Positions 16,950-26,008 of a stretch of DNA of 64,000 nucleotides are shown one piece after another. The position numbers and the translations under genes were made by a program. Every line of letters begins with the position of its first letter. Within the stretch, counting starts at the first letter, position 1. The stretch is taken from NCBI RefSeq assembly GCF_004006635.1, contig NZ_CP034842.1, positions 1,488,001 to 1,552,000 of the forward strand, given 5' to 3'. Source of the DNA: Fusobacterium necrophorum subsp. necrophorum (GTDB lineage: Bacteria; Fusobacteriota; Fusobacteriia; Fusobacteriales; Fusobacteriaceae). A model generated the notes under the pieces. The model ran no database searches. It was not told where the DNA came from and saw nothing but the letters and a program-made list of their open reading frames with translations.

Positions 16950-16988
16950 CTCCCACTTAACATTACTTTGTCATTTTTGAAGTGGGAG
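16950..16988. repeat. IS605 right-end hairpin / putative omega RNA region
   Basis: CTCCCACTT and AAGTGGGAG form a 9-bp stem. The sequence between it and the tnpB stop (about 16989-17070) contains a further short inverted repeat, CCGTAG/CTACGG. This is the usual right end bound by TnpA and, in active elements, the 3' part of the TnpB guide RNA. Confidence 0.65.
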
Positions 16989-17574
16989 CTTCTTCTTGGG
17001 AAGTAGTTGCTTTTGTTAGCCAACTATATTTACCAAGCTAGCCCCGTAGTTCCTACGGTTCTTTTTATTTTTAAGCTGTTTCCCTCATTCTTAGACCTTC
17101 CGCCAATATATTTTTACTTGCGTTGATATCTCTGTCGTGATAACTATGACAAATGAGACAAGTCCACTCTCTTATAGCAAGAGTTTTCTTGCCATCTCTA
17201 TGACCACATACAGAGCATAATTGACTTGATGGATACTGTCTATCTACTTTTATGAGCTCTTTCCCATACCATTTTGCTTTATACTCTAGTTTGTTTACAA
17301 AACTAGCCCAAGATACATCAGTGATAGATTTTGCTAGTTGATGATTATGAAGCAATCCTTTTGTGTTGAAGTCTTCCATACAGATAATATCGTGGCTTTT
17401 GATAATATAGGTACTTAACTTATTTAAGAAATCTGTTCTCCTATTCATAATGTTTTCGTGTATCTTGGCTACTTTAATTCTTTGTTTTTGATAGTTTTTA
17501 GCCTCACTTAATTTCTTCTTTGATTTTTTAGCATTTAGAAATCGTTTCGATAAATTTTGGTTCTTTGTCAAATA

Positions 17575-18999
17575 GTGTTGGTGAAAAAAACAAAATAATA
17601 AAATCGCTAGGGGAGGAATCTTTTAGATTTCTCCCTCTTTTAATATGCTGTTAGAACTACAAATTAAGATTCTTCTGCGCAAGTTTTGAAAACTTTTGTA
17701 ACCATATGAAATCCGTTTCATCAACTTAATCTTTTGATGGAAGCCTTCTACAACTCCATTTGAGAAAGGACTGTCAATACTGTTTAAAATTTTTCTGTAT
17801 GTCTTTAAAGTACGTGCTAAATGAAGATTATCACATCCTTTGTACTTCTCTAATAGAGAGAGAAAATTTTCTTTCTTCTTATGTTGAAATAGATAAAGAA
17901 AATTTTGATATATCCCATAGGATTCATCTAATTTTTTTGGAATTTTCTTCAATAGGAAATTTACAATTTCTCCTGATGAAATATATTGTTTAAAAAAATA
18001 GTCATAGTAACGCTTTTCTGATAGAGAACTAGCTGATTTTTGAAAGATCTTCCAGTGCTTTTTTAATTTTCTTGCTAGAGAATGATCTTGAAGTTGTTTC
18101 ATGAGTTGTATTTTTGCTTGTAAAAATGCCCTAGAGATTAATTGGACGATATGGAATCTATCTAAAATGATTTGCGCATTGGGAAATAATTTTGGCAATA
18201 TTTGTAAGTAAGGTTCGTATAAATCTGTTGTGATAACCTGAACTTTTTTACGTTCTTCCATAGGAAAGGTCTGAAAAAAATCAATCAAGGGATCCTTTCT
18301 TCTATCTTCTAAAATATCTACAATCTCGCGCTTTTGTAAATCTACTAAAATGACAGACATATTTCCCGAAGCCTGTTTTGTAGATTTGAATTCATCGATT
18401 CCTAAATGAGTAGGAAGCGTTTTGGGATGTTTCTTTTCAAAATCATAGTACGGGAAAAGACTTCTTTTCACAGTAGAAGAAGAGACTCGAAATCTTTTTA
18501 CAATATCTTTTTCTGAGATAATATTTTTGGATTCTAATGCGATGGAAAGTTTAACACTGTCTGCAATACTACAGTATTTTCTGACAAAATTGGTAGAGGC
18601 AGAAAATGTTTTTGAACAACTTTTACAAAGGAAACGCTGCTTTCTTAGATAAAGATAAGAAGGAGTATTGGAAACATCTAGTATTTTAATCTTAGAAAGT
18701 TTCGTACCATTCCGGATGATATGTTTTTCTCCACAGAAAGGGCATTTCTCTATGGAATAGGTTAGTATAGCATGGAATATGAGGGCATTGTAACCATGTA
18801 TTTTTTTTCTTCCCAAGGGATATCAGAAAAAGAAATGTTAGGGTCTTGAATTTTTAATAAAGTATTGATAGAATAATGATGAGACATAGAAATCAACTCC
18901 TTGTAATTGGGTTTGACGATTTAATTATATCCGAGTTTTTCTAATGTCTCAATTTTTTTTTGAAAAAAATGGTGTTGGATGACCCGAGACCACCAACAC
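17575..18999 (-). mobile_element. ISL3-family insertion sequence inside tnpB
   Basis: About 1.43 kb, bounded by inverted ends GTGTTGGTG (17575-17583) and CACCAACAC (18991-18999), with one transposase on the minus strand. At its right end GGTGTTGG and CCAACACC also form a hairpin around GATGACCCGAGA-like sequence. I find no convincing 8-bp target duplication, so either the true ends are a few bases away or the flank has changed. It splits tnpB between its RuvC-I and RuvC-II segments. Confidence 0.8.
17623..18887 (-). CDS. ISL3-family transposase, -1 frameshift at an A8 slippery run
   Basis: The body is a typical ISL3 transposase: zinc finger CPFCGEKHIIRNG, a second Cys pair, LGIDEFKSTK (first Asp), VITTDLYEPYLQILPKLFPNAQ-type region (second Asp), and C-terminal NGVVEGFHQKIKLMKR (Glu). 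The family N-terminus is encoded upstream from ATG 18887 (MSHHYSINTLLKIQDPNISF) in a different frame. The frames join at eight A residues (18801-18808), where the in-frame heptamer A AAA AAA would give the full protein by -1 slippage. It is either programmed slippage or a one-base loss; full length would be about 421 aa. Confidence 0.85.
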
Positions 19000-19690
19000 C
19001 AAAAATTATACAACCATAATTTTCTTTGTTCTCTTTTTCATTTTTTTTCTAATTGTTTTCTAAATTTAAGATTTTCTATTTTTTCTCCAGTAGAAAGAAT
19101 CGCCATATTTTTAATACCTAAATCAATTCCTATGGATGAATTCGTTTTTGCTAATTCCTGAATATCCGTTTCACATAACAAAGAGATAAAATACTTACCA
19201 CTTCCATTGCGCGAGATCGTAGCAGATTTCATGATACCTTCTATGTTTCTGTGCACTTTCATTTTTACGACTTCTTTTAATTTAGGAAGTTTTACCCCAT
19301 TTTCAAAAATAGTTACAGTACCCTTTTGATTATTCGTTGTATAGCTTTGTACAAGATTTTTCTTAGATTTTAATTTAGGAAACCCTATAGCTTTATTTCT
19401 AAAAAAGTTTTTATATGCTTTCTCTAAATTCCTTTGAGCGTTAGCAAGCGCAAGACTATCCACTTCTTTTAGAAATTCATACTCTTTTTTTATAGTTTGC
19501 AGGAGTTGGATATGTTGTCTTTTTATCAGGGGTCTCTTTCCTTTCTTCCTATGCTTTCATTCTATCATGTAGCATAAGATTATAGACAAGACGAACACAA
19601 CCGAACGTTTTATTAAAAAATATCTTTTGTTCTTCGCTTGGATACATTCTAAATTTATATGCTTTTAGTTGTCTCACCCGTCCACCTCCC

Positions 19691-19851
19691 TCAAAATGAT
19701 TTCTTCTTTTGTTCTTGTTCTTCTCTATATTTTTTAATGACTTCCATAGGAGCTCCCCCCAGTAGTCAACAAACAAAAACTTTTAGACCAAAACATTTCT
19801 TTCCAAAGATATTTTCTTATATATTGAATGACAATTACTATCTAATTCCAT
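19691..19851 (-). pseudogene. tnpA: Internally deleted IS200/IS605 TnpA
   Basis: The frame starts with MELDSNCHSIY, the TnpA N-terminus, and then jumps to C-terminal sequence (KEMFWSKSF, GGAPMEVIKKYREEQ) with one more frame change. The HUH and Tyr parts of the Y1 transposase are missing. Only about 160 of roughly 450 bp remain, so the element depends on a TnpA made elsewhere. Confidence 0.7.
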
Positions 19852-19918
19852 TGGTTTTACTCCTATTTTTATATATCTACTGATTACAGTATATTTCTTT
19901 GTTCTCTAAAAAACAATA

Positions 19919-19963
19919 GGGCAATTCATCACACTACCTATAGAGGTGGGCGACTTCTTGCCC
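19919..19963. repeat. IS605 left-end hairpin
   Basis: GGGCAA (19919-19924) pairs with TTGCCC, with an inner ACCT/AGGT stem around TAG. This imperfect palindrome is the TnpA recognition hairpin of the element's left end and lies 7 nt from the truncated CRISPR repeat. Confidence 0.6.
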
Positions 19964-19969
19964 GTTAGG

Positions 19970-21947
19970 TTAATGATGGATATTCTCTTTAATTGAAGGG
20001 GGGAGTATATGGCTGATGTAGTCTTTGAGTTTCAATCCTCATTAATGCTGGATATTCTCTTTAATGAGTTAAACGATTGATATTAGTTTTTCTTGCTAGT
20101 GTTTCAATCCCCATTAATGCTGGATATTCTCTTTAATTTTCAAAAATAAAAGAAAAAAAAGGAAGTGGTATCAATGGTTTCAATCCTCATTAATGCTGGA
20201 TATTCTCTTTAATGCATTAAATTTTTAAAAATGGGAGATGAGAAAATGTGTTTCAATCCTCATTAATGCTGGATATTCTCTTTAATCTATTTTTAAAAGG
20301 AGTATATGAGGAAGTGTATATTCCTGTTTCAATCCTCATTAATGCTGGATATTCTCTTTAATAGATAAAAAAAATACTTGCAATTTATGTTAAAGTGTTT
20401 CAATCCTCATTAATGCTGGATATTCTCTTTAATAGATAAAAAAAATACTTGCAATTTATGTTAAAGTGTTTCAATCCTCATTAATGCTGGATATTCTCTT
20501 TAATAAATTTCTTTAAGCAAAATGGCAAAAGAGCTTGGAATGTTTCAATCCTCATTAATGATGGATATTCTCTCTAATAGAAATGCAAGAATATATAGGG
20601 AATCAAAGTATGGGTTTCAATCCTCATTAATGATGGATATTCTCTTTAATAAATATCACTAAATGTATCTGTAGTGGGGAAAAGAGTTTCAATCCTCATT
20701 AATGCTGGATATTCTCTTTAATAAAAGAATTTATTTTTAAAAGGAAGTTACGAAGAGGTTTCAATCCTCATTAATGATGGATATTCTCTTTAATAAATGA
20801 AAAAAATTTACATGAGCCAGATTAAAAAGTTTCAATCCTCATTAATGATGGATATTCTCTTTAATCAAATAAAATTAGGAGCAATGTTAGAGGAGATGGA
20901 GTTTCAATCCTCATTAATGATGGATATTCTCTTTAATACAAAAGCAATTTAGAAATAAGAAAATCATATTTCGTTTCAATCCTCATTAATGATGAATATT
21001 CTCTTTAATGTAGAAGTTGATGAAAATATGTATAGAAGTAAACAGTTTCAATCCTCATTAATGATGGATATTCTCTTTAATAATGTCAAATGCAGTAATT
21101 GTGTTGGTCGGAATTATGTTTCAATCCTCATTAATGATGGATATTCTCTTTAATAATAGCGGCAGAAGAAAAAGACAGTGTGAAACAGTTTCAATCCTCA
21201 TTAATGATGGATATTCTCTTTAATCCAACAAGTTTCTTAATTTGGGGAGAATCTATGAGTGTTTCAATCCTCATTAATGATGGATATTCTCTTTAATTTA
21301 GAACTTTTAAGCTATAAAAGCGAAAGAAAATTGTTTCAATCCTCATTAATGATGGATATTCTCTTTAATTAAAAACTTTTAAAATACTTTATGAAGCGGT
21401 CAGAGTTTCAATCCTCATTAATGATGGATATTCTCTTTAATTAGTTTAGAAGAGAAAATGAGGAAAAAATTTGCTCGTTTCAATCCTCATTAATGATGGA
21501 TATTCTCTTTAATAGAAAATGCATTTAAGAAAATTTTAAATTATTAGTTTCAATCCTCATTAATGATGGATATTCTCTTTAATTTTTGGTAAAACAGCAT
21601 AAAGGTGGAGTTGGAAAGTTTCAATCCTCATTAATGATGGATATTCTCTTTAATCAAAAATTCAAAATAAATACAAAGAAAAATTATTGTGTTTCAATCC
21701 TCATTAATGATGGATATTCTCTTTAATAAATGAAAAATTTTAGAAATTTTATTGTGTTAAGCAGTTTCAATCCTCATTAATGATGGATATTCTCTTTAAT
21801 AAAAATCAAAAAAAGAGGAGGAATAATGAACAAAATAAGTTTCAATCCTCATTAATGATGGATATTCTCTTTAATTTCATGGAATTTACTTAACAGATTC
21901 CATGATAGAGGTTTCAATCCTCATTAATGATGGATATTCTCTTTAAT
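19970..21947 (-). CRISPR. Main CRISPR array, 27 full repeats plus one truncated repeat
   Basis: The 37-nt repeat reads on the plus strand GTTTCAATCCTCATTAATG, then ATGG or CTGG, then ATATTCTCTTTAAT. Full repeats start at 20029 and end at 21947; spacers are about 33-39 nt. The 24-nt repeat remnant 19970-19993 is cut by the IS605 end. On the minus strand the repeat ends ATTGAAAC, the usual 8-nt 5' handle of type I and III crRNAs, so transcription is leftward and the leader is at the right (21948 onward). Variants: repeats 1-7 and 10 have GCTGG, the rest GATGG or (repeat 14) GATGA; repeat 2 has CCCC. Spacers 20363-20396 and 20434-20467 are identical. Confidence 0.98.
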
Positions 21948-22234
21948 AGCAATCTGTGTTTATTTTTCATAATTTCCAATCCTTTTTTGACTATTTTGTT
22001 TCGTAATTTTTTTAAAAAAGTGTACAATAAATTGATACTTTTCTACATTTTTATTCAAAAAGTACTTATATTTTGATATGACTATTTTCCCTTTCGTAAT
22101 CATAACCTCCCTTCAAATAAGATTTTATATTGCATAAAATAAAACATTAAATACTTTCGTAAAAAAATATTTTATTTTCTTCCACTTCTATTGTATAGTA
22201 TAAATATATAATCGTCAAGAATAGGAGAAAAAAT
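21948..22234 (-). promoter_or_regulatory. CRISPR leader region
   Basis: A 287-bp AT-rich stretch without a clear gene between the last repeat and the ATG at 22235. Repeat polarity and the uniform repeats at this side make it the leader, read leftward. It must also hold the rightward promoter of the next gene; TATAGTATAAAT near 22195 is a possible -10. A 47-codon, Lys-rich minus-strand frame (22103 down to 21960) preceded by GGGAGG is present, but the site is too close to its ATG to be convincing. Confidence 0.6.
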
Positions 22235-23086
22235 ATGGAAAAAATATTAGTAGAGCTTGATACCGTGTATACTAAATACAGAATGTTTTCTAAAATCAAT
22301 ACGAAATGTCATCTTCTAAAGAAAATCAATCAATTGGAAGAATCCTTTCTTATGTTAAAATTTTCAGATAATAGCATTAATGTTATAAAAACTTTATTTG
22401 AGACAATGCATATTTTTACTCGAATTCGTATTTTATTTCTTCTTTCTCATTTGCCTGAAAAAAATCAAACTCTTCAACTTCTCCTTTGGCAAGAATTACT
22501 GAAAACAAGCTCTTCGCAAAACGCTAAAAAATATAATATTTCTTTTCTTTTTTCGGCTTTGATGTATTCTAACTTACCATTTTTAGAAAATTCTTTGATA
22601 GAAAATCAAGAATATTTTTTATCTTTACACTATAAGAGTGAATTTTTATTATTGCTTTCAAGTATAGCTACAACAAATGATTCTTTATCCTTATTTTTTT
22701 CAAACTTTCATAAATATCATGATGAATGTTTTTGGGGAATCGGAAACTTAGCCTCTCATCAGGGAGAACTTTTCATAAAAAGAAGCCTATTTAAAGATAT
22801 TCTAATCACATTCGAAAGATATTTAAGTCCTAAAAAAGAGAAAATACCAAACTCTATCTATTATGCTTTAGCGCAACTTTGTATCACAGATGAAGGGATT
22901 GATCCCCAAAGATTAAATCATATTTCTCATAAGTTATTTTTAATCAAGGATTTTAACAATCCCTTGTATAACATCTGTAGAAAACGAGTCAATAATATTT
23001 CCTTAAACCATTTTGAATTGCTGTATCTTGAGAGTGTTTCTAAAAACTTTCCTCTTCTTGGTAGGAAAGTTTTGCCCAACCCATAG
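22235..23086 (+). CDS. Unknown 283-aa protein at the CRISPR leader end
   Basis: ATG with AGGAG 7 nt upstream. The protein is rich in Leu, Phe, Ser and Lys and predicted mostly helical, with repeating amphipathic helices (TRIRILFLLSHLPEKNQTLQ, SEFLLLLSSIATTNDS) suggesting HEAT/ARM-like repeats; no signal peptide, no transmembrane helix and no catalytic motif are seen. It lies between leader and csm5, is convergent with csm5 and overlaps its 3' end by 47 bp. I do not recognise a family. Its place suggests an accessory CRISPR role or simply an interposed gene. Confidence 0.75.
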   Translation: MEKILVELDTVYTKYRMFSKINTKCHLLKKINQLEESFLMLKFSDNSINVIKTLFETMHIFTRIRILFLLSHLPEKNQTLQLLLWQELLKTSSSQNAKKYNISFLFSALMYSNLPFLENSLIENQEYFLSLHYKSEFLLLLSSIATTNDSLSLFFSNFHKYHDECFWGIGNLASHQGELFIKRSLFKDILITFERYLSPKKEKIPNSIYYALAQLCITDEGIDPQRLNHISHKLFLIKDFNNPLYNICRKRVNNISLNHFELLYLESVSKNFPLLGRKVLPNP

Positions 23087-24318
23087 TGAGATAATAATCT
23101 CTTGTAGAATCATCTATAAGGTTTACACTGAAAAGTTCTTGAGGATTCTTTGTAAAAAGGTTTAAAGTTTTGGAATGAAAACCAGCTCCTTTTCCTATTC
23201 GAATAAGAGCTTCCTTTTCTTTTAAATCGGAAAAAACTTTCTCCAAATATTCATAAAACTTTAAAGTTTTTTCTCCTTTTTCTCTCATAATAGGGTCTTT
23301 TTTGTTACTTGCCATTGTTTGAAAGAAATTTTTATCTGCTGTTATCATTTTTTCTGCATGATGATTCAAGTTCTTGAAAATCTCATCAATATATATATCC
23401 TTCAACTCTTGAATTACTGATCCTTGATTCTCATTTTTTTTCCTTACCAAAGACTCCAAAATTTCTTTATCTATTTGAAATTCTTTTAATAAAATTTGGA
23501 ATGTATATAGGTTGTCCCTTTCCCAATCTAAAAGTTCATGGTATACTCCACTTCCTTGTCCTTTTTTCTTACTCCATCTCACAACTTCTTCGATACGAAT
23601 ATCATCATTTTTTATGTCAGTGTCTGATATATAGAGATTTTTAAAAGGATCCACTTTAGGTTCCTCTCTTTCTAGACCAATCAATACTGCTAGTAATTTT
23701 TTATTATTATTAAGTTTTTTTCTAGTTATTTCATTTTGTTTTTCTATAAAAGCTTTCCTCTCATCAGGAAGATATTTTTTTATTTTTTCTATACGTGGTT
23801 CTTGGAAAGGTTTTGTGTTTTGGGTAGAATTTCTTTCAATAAAATATTCCTTTTTATCGGGGTCAAATTCATTTGCCAAAAAAGCTGTTCTAATAGCTCC
23901 TTTTATAGAACTTCCCGGAATATAGACCCTAAAGTCTGATTTTATGGTTTCCTCAATCTCAAAAGTTTTATTTTCGTTTTTTTTTATTGCTTCCAGAAAA
24001 TTTGTCTATATAATCTTTTAAAACTTTTTGAGATACTTTTCCTTTATAAATATAGCCATATTTTTCTTTGTAATTTTTATGGATAAAGTCTCTTATTTTT
24101 ATAGTATCTCCTTGTTCCAATAGTTGTATTAGTTTTTCTCTTTCCTTTACTTGCAATTTTTGAAAGTAATCTGCAAAGGAAATTCTGTAATAGGTAGCAT
24201 TTTCTTTTTGAATAATATAATTATCAGGGTATAATGTTTGCCCAGAACCTATATGAATAGGAGATAAAATTTCTAAAGTACAACGATAGGACTGTAGCTC
24301 TCTTTTTATTTTTGACAT
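23040..24318 (-). pseudogene. csm5: Csm5, frameshifted by one extra base
   Basis: The N-terminal part (24318 down to 23968) starts SKIKRELQSYRCTLEILSPI and has HIGSGQTLYPDNYII. After DKF near 24000 the frame is lost; skipping one T in the TTTT run restores LEAIKKNE, then VYIPGSSIKGAIRTAFLANE, the Csm5 glycine-rich motif, and the rest to 23040. Corrected length is 425 aa. Csm5 caps the 3' side of the Csm backbone and helps mature crRNA. The start overlaps csm4 by 13 nt. The lesion is real, a sequencing error or a slippage site; the long intact downstream frame argues for a recent event or an error. Confidence 0.85.
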
Positions 24319-25289
24319 GGTAATTCCACCTCCAATGTAAAAGGAATTCCGACCTGTATAATATTTTTATCCACATGGATATCCTTTAACACCTTTCCTA
24401 CAATCTCCCTTTTTTGTCCATAAAAAAGAGATCCGGGTGTGAAACAGGAGAATGTTTTTTTGAAAGGAACGGTATTTTTTGTATAATCACTTGCCAATTT
24501 AGGAATTTTGGTCAATACTTCCAAATGTTCTTCCCTTTCATAATCTCCTTCTTCGGGGATATAGTTGGATAGAACGACAAAGGCATTGGCATTTTCTATT
24601 TTTTGAAAACCTTCAAATTTCTCAAAGGATACTCTGGAAATTTGTCCTTTTCCGGTACTAATTTTTTTCCCATATCCTGTTTCCTCAATCCAGTGTAAAT
24701 ACTTATTGATTCTATCGATTGGAAAATCTTCTCTTAGTTTTATAAAAATGCAAAGATTTTCACTTGATGTATATTCTTTTTGGGTAAAAAGAGCATTATC
24801 TTTAGTACTTCCACTCGTTCTATTAATCACATTATGATAAGTTATACTTTCCAATTCTCTTTTTTTTTGTTTTTTCTTTTCTTCTTGTTCCACTTGTAGC
24901 CATAATTTTTCTTGAATAAAATCAGAATTTTTCATTTTACCTCTCAATACATTAAAATCGTCCAAAGAAACAAAAGAAATTTTATGAATTTTCTTTAAAG
25001 TACGAACGGTATCGACCATGCTTTTTTTAAATTTTTTTTGACATTCCAAAGTAAAATTTCTTTCTATGCTTTCCTTTTGAAGTAAAGGATAGGAATTTTC
25101 TGTAAAGCCATTTGAGACAATAAAAGGTGGATTTTTCTCTTCAAATTCTCGTATTATTTTTTTCAACTCTTCCTCTCCTTCTAATAAGGAAATCGCCCAG
25201 AAAATATGTCCATAAATAGTATCACTTTGCCAAGGGGTCAAATAAGAAGAAAGAGCTTTTATCTTCCAACAATAGATTGCATATTGCAT
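24306..25289 (-). CDS. csm4: Csm4, type III-A RAMP subunit
   Basis: About 327 aa from the ATG at 25289 (AGGTG 6 nt upstream; an in-frame GTG 9 nt earlier is the alternative). MQYAIYCWKIKALSSYLTPW, then SDTIYGHIFWAI is a Csm4-type N-terminus; SFEKFEGFQK and FTPGSLFYGQKR are RAMP-like C-terminal parts. Csm4 binds the crRNA 5' handle and contacts Cas10. Gene order cas10-csm2-csm3-csm4-csm5 supports the call. Confidence 0.85.
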   Translation of the reverse strand: MQYAIYCWKIKALSSYLTPWQSDTIYGHIFWAISLLEGEEELKKIIREFEEKNPPFIVSNGFTENSYPLLQKESIERNFTLECQKKFKKSMVDTVRTLKKIHKISFVSLDDFNVLRGKMKNSDFIQEKLWLQVEQEEKKKQKKRELESITYHNVINRTSGSTKDNALFTQKEYTSSENLCIFIKLREDFPIDRINKYLHWIEETGYGKKISTGKGQISRVSFEKFEGFQKIENANAFVVLSNYIPEEGDYEREEHLEVLTKIPKLASDYTKNTVPFKKTFSCFTPGSLFYGQKREIVGKVLKDIHVDKNIIQVGIPFTLEVELPCQK

Positions 25290-25298
25290 ATTTTTCAC

Positions 25299-25994
25299 CT
25301 ATCCTATTTTTATTGCTTCCAATTTCTCTCGATAATCTTCTCCGTTTACTTTTAATTCCACGAATTCAAATTGTCCGTTTCCTCTGGAAACTCCTCCTCC
25401 GATTCCTTCTAACAAAATCGCTTTCAAAGCTTTCAAAACAACTTCTTCAAAATATTGCTTATCTTTTGTTCCTCCATCTCCCATATCCAGTATTTTATAG
25501 GAAATGGAAAAATCAAATTCCGTTCCTGCAGGAATTCGTTCAGAGTTTCTGGGAGTGGCTGCTGATGACAATCGGTTGATGTTATTTTCGTATTTCCACT
25601 CTGTATCTATTCCTGTTCGCTCTTTCAGTTTTTCTAATTTTTTCTTACTATCTTCCGTTAGATAAGCATCCTTCACAGAAATACGTGTCGGTCCACTTTC
25701 AGCCTTTTGAGCATATTTTGCCCCTCGACCAAATACTCGACAAATAGGACAATCTTTATCTGTACAATTATGGACATTTCCATCGCTTTCTATACTATTT
25801 TCTATCCATTCCATAAACATTCTCATTTTTCCTTTGATAGAAGAACCGGGAATATAGACTTCTCTCGTTAAAGGATTTCTTACTACTGGGCTATCATTTC
25901 CTCCAATTTCAATAATATCATTATTTCCTCCAACTCTCATTCCGGTTAATAACTTAATTCTACAATCAATTTTTTTTATTTCTAATAATTTCAT
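25299..25994 (-). CDS. csm3: Csm3, target-RNA-cleaving backbone subunit
   Basis: 231 aa from the ATG at 25994 (AAGGAG 6 nt upstream); an earlier ATG at 26012 overlaps the csm2 stop. LLTGMRVGGNNDIIEIGGND holds the loop whose Asp, D34 in GGNDSPVVRNP, matches the catalytic residue of known Csm3. IPGSSIKGKMRMFMEW is the glycine-rich RAMP motif and CTDKDCPICRVFG is a Cys cluster. Several Csm3 copies form the filament that cuts target RNA every 6 nt. The catalytic Asp is intact. Confidence 0.93.
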   Translation of the reverse strand: MKLLEIKKIDCRIKLLTGMRVGGNNDIIEIGGNDSPVVRNPLTREVYIPGSSIKGKMRMFMEWIENSIESDGNVHNCTDKDCPICRVFGRGAKYAQKAESGPTRISVKDAYLTEDSKKKLEKLKERTGIDTEWKYENNINRLSSAATPRNSERIPAGTEFDFSISYKILDMGDGGTKDKQYFEEVVLKALKAILLEGIGGGVSRGNGQFEFVELKVNGEDYREKLEAIKIG

Positions 25995-26008
25995 ACTCTT
26001 CTCCTTAC

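Larger units (their letters stand above)
17071..19677 (-). pseudogene. tnpB: RNA-guided nuclease TnpB, triply broken
   Basis: Read from GTG 19677 (GGGAGGTGG upstream): VRQLKAYKFRMYPSEEQK is the TnpB start. Lesions: a TAG at the codon after MKA; one extra A in an A7 run near 19485, which shifts frame; and insertion of an ISL3 element at 17575-18999. The remaining parts still carry RuvC-I IGIDLGIKNMAILSTG, RuvC-II ICMEDFNTKG, a zinc finger (CSVCG...CLIC) and RuvC-III HDRDINASKNI, so the catalytic D, E and D are retained. TnpB cleaves DNA using the element's right-end RNA; this copy cannot make one protein. Confidence 0.88.
16935..19969 (-). mobile_element. Decayed IS605-family element with nested ISL3, inserted in a CRISPR repeat
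   Basis: The minus-strand order is left end with hairpin (19919-19963), internally deleted tnpA (19691-19851), tnpB (17071-19677), and a right end with hairpin (16950-16988). The left end abuts the last 24 bases of a CRISPR repeat (19970-19993), so the element entered the leader-distal repeat. No repeat half is found at the right end, so flanking DNA was later lost or rearranged. Both genes are broken, so it is not autonomous. Confidence 0.8.

Noticed and set aside
17575..18999. 8-bp target-site duplication for the ISL3 element
   Set aside because: Flanking octamers at both ends do not match, so it is not reported.
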